A stretch of DNA of 11,144 nt from Anaerococcus sp. (GTDB lineage Bacteria > Bacillota > Clostridia > Tissierellales > Peptoniphilaceae), in NCBI RefSeq assembly GCF_030825785.1, contig NZ_JAPJPG010000043.1:2057-13200 (forward strand), read 5' to 3'. Below the pieces are notes generated by a model. It did not search any database. It worked only from the letters and a program-made list of their open reading frames with translations, and was not told the DNA's origin. Positions 9,401-11,144 of the stretch are shown piece after piece; position 1 is the first letter of the stretch; each line of letters starts with the position of its first letter. Made by a program: the position numbers and the translations under genes.

Positions 9401-10540
9401 CTTGAGCAGAGGGATGAGAGAGGTGACTATAGGATCTTTGAGCCAAATGAGAAAGAAATCAGCAAAAAATATTACGGTAAAGATATGAATATGTACTTGA
9501 TGGGAGATATGGATGGAGAATATTCCTACATCAAAGACTTCCTATCTAGTGATATAAATGTATTCTTAGTAGGTTCTCCTAATGACAATAGGTCAAGAAT
9601 AATGTGGAAAAATTCTTATTATCTAGATAGAGAATCTATAAATCTAGTAAAAATATCTAATTATGGTGGTCTAGACGATTTGGATACAATGTTTGAATCT
9701 TATGACATGAACGATGTAGCTGATAATTTCTACTTTGGTGGAGAGAAATACGACTTTGACAAGGAGCTTTCAAGTCCATATGTCCTAATAGCAGATGGAG
9801 ATGGTAGATTATTGTTTGCAATGAGCTACAGGTCCAATGAAGATGTAGAAAATCTAGTAAATAGATCTCTTAGAACAAAATATTCAAGTGAAAAGCAGGA
9901 AGAAAACTTCCCACAAATAGGAGATTTAAAAGTATCTACAGATAACAGAGACCATGAACCAACATATGTCGAAAGTACAGAAATTGAAGGAGCCTTTCCT
10001 CTAACTTATGAGCAAAGATTACATAGGGGAGACTACGATAATTTAAGAGATAGTGAAAAGCTCGCTAATAAGAGATACTACGGAAGAGATATCAAAAATA
10101 TTAACCTCTTAGGTCTTGATAATAAATACTCAAGAATTTCTGCTATCCAAGATGATAATCTTACCCTCCTAATGTTAGGAGACTACAAGGAAGAGTCCAC
10201 CCAAGATATGTGGCTTGATACCAAGGACTTAGTTAGTGATGATTTCTCAATTAAACTTATAAATACTATAGGGTCTACTAGACTTTTAGCAGAAAGCATA
10301 GAAGAAAATGAACTGGATTTAGATGAAATATATACTAATGGAAATTCCATATTTTATCTGAATACTAGGAGAAATAACACCATAGTAGCTATAGATTCTG
10401 AAGGAAAGGTAGTCTTTATAAAAGATTATGATGACCTAGATGATGTCAAATATGTGCTCGATAGATGCGTAGATACAAAATACACAAGAGATATAGTATC
10501 AACACAAATTCCAGATTTGTTTGATGTATCATTCGAGTAG
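3476..10540 (+). CDS. Giant secreted multidomain C1A (papain-fold) cysteine protease with lectin-like, Ig-like and rhodanese-like domains
   Basis: This 2354-residue protein has a Sec signal peptide (1-26, cleavage after SYA) and a pro-region. The papain-family domain is at about 113-332, with oxyanion Gln132 and Cys138 in DQGPNGSCWAFA, His274 in NHAITIVGW and Asn304 in KNSWGTGWG. All catalytic residues are present, so it should be an active endopeptidase. Next come a lectin-like domain often paired with such proteases (333-501), a BIG2 Ig-like domain (514-596), six Ig-like repeats (604-1223), a rhodanese-like domain lacking its cysteine (1234-1333), two more Ig-like repeats (1341-1548), an acidic linker (1549-1594) and four C-terminal repeats (1596-2337). 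The C-terminus ends in SFE, with no LPXTG or membrane segment, so it is released or held non-covalently. The start at ATG 3476 has GGAGGG (3467-3472) close upstream and leads directly into the signal peptide. The in-frame ATG at 3437 lies inside a hairpin without a ribosome site. Substrate unknown. Confidence 0.88.
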   Translation: MKKISKIKASLLSLIIATTALSPSYAQEETDNKDSIVDFENVDQSLFLEEDEVIDDKKIDNDNFNKEPIVSRAIKEDPYEIYTDYSAIDRSTMRKFFPNVFFRSVSSFNADVASNSLYDLRDEGRVTSVKDQGPNGSCWAFATYGSAESVLMPYERMDFSEKHMRNTHGFDWGPSEGGTRTVSTAYLARRSGPVLEKDDPYDIYGTNSPENLPVAKELTRAIFIPDRRDSNDNQLLKKMIMENGGVYSAVMGGDEHLNKTTMAHNYQGSAAPNHAITIVGWDDNYSRKNFKITPPGDGAWICKNSWGTGWGKQGGYYYVSYYDKNIGSQNSQYILEDIKENEKIWQYDKLGMTSQVGLGEESYYANVFGPTEEDIYLRNVGLWTSANNCEYEVFINTNVDQNGGLAHKESIAYGTMEYAGYEKVRVDDTFIPKGSKFAVIVRMKTPGYRYPIPIERPIKGFSSKVDASSGQSFVSKDGEKWTDLTDQIKNANVSLKAFTVSKDFIDDDSNIENKIISIKFKEKEKLMKIGSEEKIKVDIEPQDSDPKDIRWESSDRTVCRVDSEGNIKAVGYGECVISTRAKSSSKVFDTMRVKVDEANAEFKANIITDKMNYLQGEKLAVNVSMRDQDQNQIANKDLTCEIVTSHNQKFNYKLKTNLTGEANFNVRLDNNAAIGKYKLNIYYKDKLIGINTFNVESKDFTPSIENPLFVTNTLEREAIRPKDDLRLVSTVTDKYKEIKRYAKVNMTLISPSNKETKRLIYTDRNGQAIFDIDGEDLSEEGNYKIRIDASLSGFDDYTEILDLKVDSNTPLMEKLDLDIKIDKNEFMLGKEKVDASFLVSHNNEAIRDANVRVSLTDANQKSYDLDLKTDENGRANFSMDLTAANITGVYKLEATAYKEGYYDTSKDTEFFVKKDGKFLNISFDSAKKDYKLNESAYIKIQVRNENNEPKRNASVEVTITDPNQKETTMRKVTDYQGYVFIYLTPKLNTSKGEYTIKAYTSAYNYPSTSSTYKIRFGNDEIDYRQLKLAIKNKKEEYYEDEKAKIFFKSLDEYGNPVGNSEIGVSVKTADGNILIDKTSTDDKAEGSWEFKPDLKAGTYTISLKANKSNFKSETQSISFKVKEREKLDKIKADINFDKNIYEEAGKVPVAIKIKDENDKILPNASIKVKITNRKEKKEVKLVTDKEGKARFDLDLNTRGKYELDFAISKDGYENLSQRELIFLTSHKIPKAEKKAYEKIKAKDLKDFLNKEKALVIDTRDRSSYEEASIESSINIPYKDKDLDKFLDYLNKQSKILLVGDRHDMDGLLEKVKEKRFEEVYEIEEGIDEYLKISGLSDYKTCDINVNIPNNRVRRKDIVEVNVEIKDRDSKKGLSNRNIIYTLTDPFGRKVSYNRQTDKYGRHLLRIGTNDRTSLGKYKIKVQLLDTDYKNPYSTRDYEIIDQNTPRNLQMKADVKTDKNIYELGDRINVVISAKDLNDSLIDKVSARASLVNQNDEVMDEIEEMSDDKGNINLSFNTSDRYALGKYKIKIYLNREGFSECKKELDIQIGDSKETDEEVKPDDKDDENPKDSDDSKEDDDKKDEEKPINPIDVEVKEQNFPLSFDGAEALDFFTATDDLTRINVKNKYAYNYSNFVLYNTDNKAMKIKDIVDGKRPSIFLMGDRLDSTSRAMFENSSSINDEAFNFINVVTNGSVRDLEEISKGKVYRDNFYRGNSINGQFRSNKNQVVILDKNGAMINVFPYKSNYELLKRFNMSNGYYASKDDYNLLGEENFPEDYPMSLDQRNDRDDYKGVDENELRYNGNYGHDFSKINLLKGDNSRINIRSIGENKTKILLIGDYRKEETIKMWENANYIKDGKFDLINVSYLGSQAAINREKERFGSLWDVKDEIYMSPSFNLAFNTQKPSIVAIDKNGRLLFSKSYETNEDIKYVIDRTVDTFAVEETVTDFYREIEDLDILEEVDDTEEDPNKIYPMTLEQRDERGDYRIFEPNEKEISKKYYGKDMNMYLMGDMDGEYSYIKDFLSSDINVFLVGSPNDNRSRIMWKNSYYLDRESINLVKISNYGGLDDLDTMFESYDMNDVADNFYFGGEKYDFDKELSSPYVLIADGDGRLLFAMSYRSNEDVENLVNRSLRTKYSSEKQEENFPQIGDLKVSTDNRDHEPTYVESTEIEGAFPLTYEQRLHRGDYDNLRDSEKLANKRYYGRDIKNINLLGLDNKYSRISAIQDDNLTLLMLGDYKEESTQDMWLDTKDLVSDDFSIKLINTIGSTRLLAESIEENELDLDEIYTNGNSIFYLNTRRNNTIVAIDSEGKVVFIKDYDDLDDVKYVLDRCVDTKYTRDIVSTQIPDLFDVSFE
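3812..4471 (+). other. C1A peptidase domain of the giant protein
   Basis: Residues about 113-332 hold the full papain catalytic set: Gln132, Cys138 (codon 3887-3889), His274 (codon 4295-4297) and Asn304. The entry sequence YDLRDEGRVTSVKDQG is typical of the mature N-terminus of bacterial C1A enzymes. The closing segment GGYYYVSYYD is the usual last strand. No ERFNIN-type propeptide motif is obvious in the preceding 90 residues, so the propeptide is short or of another type. Confidence 0.9.
4472..4978 (+). other. Lectin-like domain following the protease domain
   Basis: Residues about 333-501 follow the protease directly, as in many Firmicutes C1A proteins annotated 'lectin like domain-containing'. 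Visible features are YDKLGMTSQVG, a beta-rich body with YEVFINTN, and a YEKVRVDDTFIPKGSKFAVI segment. Carbohydrate binding is the family's suggested role and is not shown by the sequence. Confidence 0.65.
5015..5263 (+). other. BIG2-type bacterial Ig-like domain
   Basis: Residues about 514-596 contain the recognisable core IRWESSDRTVCRVDSEGNIK followed by AVGYGECVIST, matching the W-SSD--VA-VD--G-V-A---G---I pattern of BIG2 domains found in surface adhesins. It probably acts as a spacer or a binding module. Confidence 0.75.
5285..7144 (+). repeat. Six tandem Ig-like (macroglobulin/MG2-like) protein repeats
   Basis: Residues about 604-1223 divide into six units of roughly 92-106 residues. Each opens with a DKxxYxxGE-type strand (TDKMNYLQGEKLAV, FDKNIYEEAGKVPV), has a middle N-x-x-V-x-V-x-[IL]-T segment, then a TDxxGxAxFxxxL turn (KTDENGRANFSMDL, VTDKEGKARFDLDL), and closes with GxYxLxxxAxKxGY. 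This is the pattern of MG2/CarboxypepD_reg-like beta-sandwiches used as stalks in surface proteins. DNA identity between units is not high, so these are old duplications. Confidence 0.7.
7175..7474 (+). other. Rhodanese-like domain lacking the active-site cysteine
   Basis: Residues about 1234-1333 show a rhodanese plan: an entry helix (KIKAKDLKDFL), LVIDTRDRSSYEEASIESS, INIPY, ILLVGD, and a closing EEVYEIEEGIDEYL matching the family's NVY-LEGGI-AW. The residue expected to be the catalytic cysteine after the fourth strand is Gly1299 (LLVGDRHD), so sulfur transfer is not expected. It sits between Ig-like repeats 6 and 7. Confidence 0.72.
7496..8119 (+). repeat. Ig-like protein repeats 7 and 8
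   Basis: Residues about 1341-1548 hold two further copies of the Ig-like unit, after the rhodanese-like insert. The signatures are QTDKYGRHLLRIG and SDDKGNINLSFNT turns, and GKYKIKV / GKYKIKI closing strands. Repeat 8 opens with TDKNIYELGDRINV. Confidence 0.68.
8120..8257 (+). other. Acidic disordered linker
   Basis: Residues about 1549-1594 are almost entirely Asp, Glu, Lys, Ser and Pro (for example VKPDDKDDENPKDSDDSK). The segment looks unstructured and separates the Ig-like stalk from the C-terminal repeats. It is a plausible site for proteolytic release. Confidence 0.75.
8261..10486 (+). repeat. Four copies of an unrecognised C-terminal domain of about 165 residues
   Basis: Copies lie at residues about 1596-1757, 1770-1938, 1970-2137 and 2171-2337 (nt 8261-8746, 8783-9289, 9383-9886, 9986-10486). 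Copies 2-4 open with [FY]P[ML][ST]x[DE]QRxxRxDY (YPMSLDQRNDRDDY, YPMTLEQRDERGDY, FPLTYEQRLHRGDY). All four share a strand then GD or GS (FLMGDR, LLIGDY, FLVGSP, LMLGDY), a following S/T-x-x-M-[WF] segment, an [IL]-N-V/T or V-K-I strand, a VAIDxxGRLLF-type strand, and in copies 2-4 a final EDIKYVIDR-like helix. This alternation resembles a thioredoxin/redoxin fold with the CXXC site replaced, but that is inference. I do not recognise the domain. Confidence 0.72.
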
Positions 10541-10543
10541 AGT

Positions 10544-10570
10544 AAAGGGGATAGAAATATCCTCTTTTTC
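10544..10570 (+). terminator. Rho-independent terminator after the giant protease gene
   Basis: AAAGGGGATA (10544-10553) pairs with TATCCTCTTT (10558-10567) over 10 bp with one G-U pair. The stem is closed by a GAAA tetraloop, and its 3' arm ends in a T-run (10565-10569). It begins 4 bases after the TAG stop. Confidence 0.85.
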
Positions 10571-10599
10571 TTGTTAGAAATCTTCTAATATGGTATTAT
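10571..10599 (+). promoter_or_regulatory. Candidate promoter in the intergenic region
   Basis: TTGTTA (10571-10576), a 17-bp spacer and TATTAT (10594-10599) form a reasonable sigma-A-type promoter. It runs into a perfect 14-bp palindrome and then a ribosome-site-like AGAGGA and an ATG at 10631, but no real gene follows. Confidence 0.45.
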
Positions 10600-10612
10600 T
10601 TACTTAAGTAAA
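10599..10612. promoter_or_regulatory. Perfect 14-bp palindrome, probable operator
   Basis: TTTACTTAAGTAAA is its own reverse complement and begins at the last base of the candidate -10 box, the position expected for a repressor operator (MarR-like or similar). It differs from the dyads of the CopY-like gene, although all share TTTAC/GTAAA half-sites. Confidence 0.45.
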
Positions 10613-10630
10613 GAAATGAAAAGAGGATAT

Positions 10631-10648
10631 ATGAAGGTTGATAAATAA
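10631..10648 (+). other. Five-codon ORF (MKVDK) with a ribosome site: leader peptide or gene remnant
   Basis: ATG at 10631 follows AGAGGA (10622-10627), downstream of the candidate promoter and palindrome, but the frame stops after five codons at TAA 10646-10648. Reading on in the same frame gives at least five more stops within 40 codons, so a long decayed gene is not demonstrated. It could be a truncated regulator start, a leader peptide, or chance. Confidence 0.3.
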
Positions 10649-10693
10649 GGCATATTAGCCTATATGTAATACAGAAATTAAGTTTATTTTGCC

Positions 10694-10729
10694 CATGGTG
10701 AAAAACTCCGGCATATTAATGGCACCATG
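10694..10729. repeat. 7-bp inverted repeat around a 22-bp loop
   Basis: CATGGTG (10694-10700) and CACCATG (10723-10729) are exact reverse complements. The enclosed sequence contains CTCCGG and one copy of the GGCATATTA direct repeat. It could be a structured RNA element or a remnant of a mobile element; neither is established. Confidence 0.35.
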
Positions 10730-11001
10730 CGATGATAAACTAAGATAGATCTAATATCAATTTTTACCAAAATGGAATAATATAATAATAATTTTACTGA
10801 ATGTAATCGGTAGTCAATGGTACAATTTACTTTAGTCTTATTTATTATACTGTCTCAATTTAAAAAATTAATATATTAATATCTATTCTTCTAATCGCGT
10901 ATAATCCTAAAATTAATACAAGCAAATCAAACCAAGTTTGTAATTAGTACTTTGTAAAATAAAAAATAAAGACAATTGAGATTTTACACATTAAAAAATA
11001 C

Positions 11002-11030
11002 TTGACAAGGGTAGTTTACAATAGTAAACT
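11002..11030 (+). promoter_or_regulatory. Promoter of the CopY-like repressor gene
   Basis: A consensus -35 TTGACA (11002-11007) is followed by a 17-bp spacer and TAAACT (11025-11030) as -10. The -10 lies inside the first operator dyad, so repressor binding would directly block RNA polymerase. Confidence 0.7.
11013..11030. promoter_or_regulatory. CopY/BlaI-type operator 1
   Basis: AGTTTAC-AATA-GTAAACT is a dyad with 7-bp arms. It differs by one inner base from the TTTACAnnTGTAAA form of cop operators bound by CopY repressors. It covers the spacer and -10 of the promoter. Confidence 0.7.
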
Positions 11031-11045
11031 AATTTTAAAGAGTGC

Positions 11046-11061
11046 GTTTACGAATGTAAAC
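11046..11061. promoter_or_regulatory. CopY/BlaI-type operator 2
   Basis: GTTTAC-GAAT-GTAAAC is a second dyad, one inner base off the cop-operator consensus. Its centre is 32 bp from that of operator 1, about three helical turns, so two repressor dimers would sit on the same face. It lies between the start site and the ribosome binding site. Confidence 0.7.
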
Positions 11062-11078
11062 AATAAGGAGGAAAAAGA

Positions 11079-11144
11079 ATGTGTACAACAGTAGCTAGTA
11101 CCCATATAACTGATGCTGAATGGGAAGTCATGCGTGTAGTTTGG
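11079..11144 (+). CDS. CopY/BlaI/MecI-family repressor, N-terminal 22 residues (3' end outside window)
   Basis: The visible residues include ITDAEWEVMRVVW, the characteristic first helix of CopY/BlaI/MecI winged-helix repressors (compare I-AEWE-MR--W in enterococcal CopY). AAGGAGG (11065-11071) lies 7 bases before the ATG. CopY represses copper-export genes and is released by Cu(I); BlaI/MecI control beta-lactam resistance. The two operators next to it, of TTTAC-N4-GTAAA form, and the TTGACA promoter favour CopY with self-regulation, probably heading a cop operon beyond the window. The metal-binding C-terminal cysteines that would separate CopY from BlaI are not in view. An unusual Cys lies at position 2. 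Confidence 0.85.
   Translation, partial: MCTTVASTHITDAEWEVMRVVW

Larger units (their letters stand above)
10541..11001. other. Intergenic region without a supported protein gene
   Basis: Besides the terminator and the orphan promoter/palindrome, it holds a 9-bp direct repeat GGCATATTA (10649-10657 and 10710-10718) and a comparatively GC-rich patch (10691-10735) framed by the inverted repeat CATGGTG (10694-10700) / CACCATG (10723-10729). An AT-only 14-bp palindrome lies at 10867-10880. No tRNA, known riboswitch or credible ORF was seen on either strand. Confidence 0.55.

Noticed and set aside
5285..10486. Tandem DNA repeats or CRISPR-like array within the giant gene
   Set aside because: The repetition is at the protein level in units of 90-170 residues with diverged DNA. 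No short regularly spaced direct repeats were found.
10631..10780. Decayed regulator pseudogene read through in-frame stops after MKVDK
   Set aside because: The frame has five or more stops in about 40 codons, no better than chance in this AT-rich DNA, and no recognisable protein motif.
10867..10880. 14-bp palindrome ATTAATATATTAAT
   Set aside because: It is made only of A and T in an AT-rich spacer and is not placed at a promoter, so chance is likely.
10853..10981. Inverted repeat TCTCAATT / AATTGAGA as ends of a small insertion element
   Set aside because: Only 8 bp, AT-rich, no target-site duplication or transposase remnant was seen between or beside the arms.

Overview
The window is AT-rich. 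It uses AGA/AGG heavily for arginine, has strong AAAGGAG/AGGAGG ribosome binding sites, and encodes secreted proteins with Sec signal peptides. This suggests a low-GC Gram-positive host, most likely an anaerobic coccus of the Anaerococcus/Peptoniphilus/Finegoldia kind (inferred from protein character; no rRNA or housekeeping marker is present). Every supported gene lies on the + strand.

Layout. Bases 1-105 are the last 34 codons of an integral membrane protein, followed by a possible weak terminator. Bases 106-428 are a very AT-rich spacer with no gene. A good promoter (TTGACA, extended -10) at 429-457 starts a three-gene cluster. Two tandem paralogues (515-1945 and 1992-3383) encode secreted proteins that I recognise as divergent CAMP-factor (co-haemolysin, pore-forming) family members, each with an extra C-terminal domain of about 170-190 residues that classical CAMP factor lacks. 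A long bulged hairpin that looks like a terminator or attenuator separates them from a giant gene (3476-10540, 2354 aa).

The giant gene encodes an exported, multidomain papain-fold (C1A) cysteine protease. Its domains, in order, are: signal peptide and pro-region; catalytic domain with complete Gln/Cys/His/Asn; lectin-like domain; BIG2-type Ig-like domain; six Ig-like repeats; a rhodanese-like domain with no catalytic cysteine; two more Ig-like repeats; an Asp/Glu/Lys-rich linker; and four copies of an unfamiliar domain of about 165 residues, possibly a cysteine-less thioredoxin-like fold. No LPXTG motif or terminal membrane anchor is visible.

A terminator (10544-10570) follows. Then comes an intergenic stretch of about 500 bp holding an apparent orphan promoter/operator with a 5-codon ORF. 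The window ends with the promoter, two dyad operators and first 22 codons of a CopY/BlaI-type repressor, presumably the start of a copper-homeostasis operon.

Working view (inference): the central trio is an exported virulence or host-interaction module that pairs two membrane-active CAMP-like proteins with a very large protease/adhesin-like protein. The most novel parts are the CAMP C-terminal extension and the four-fold C-terminal repeat of the protease.
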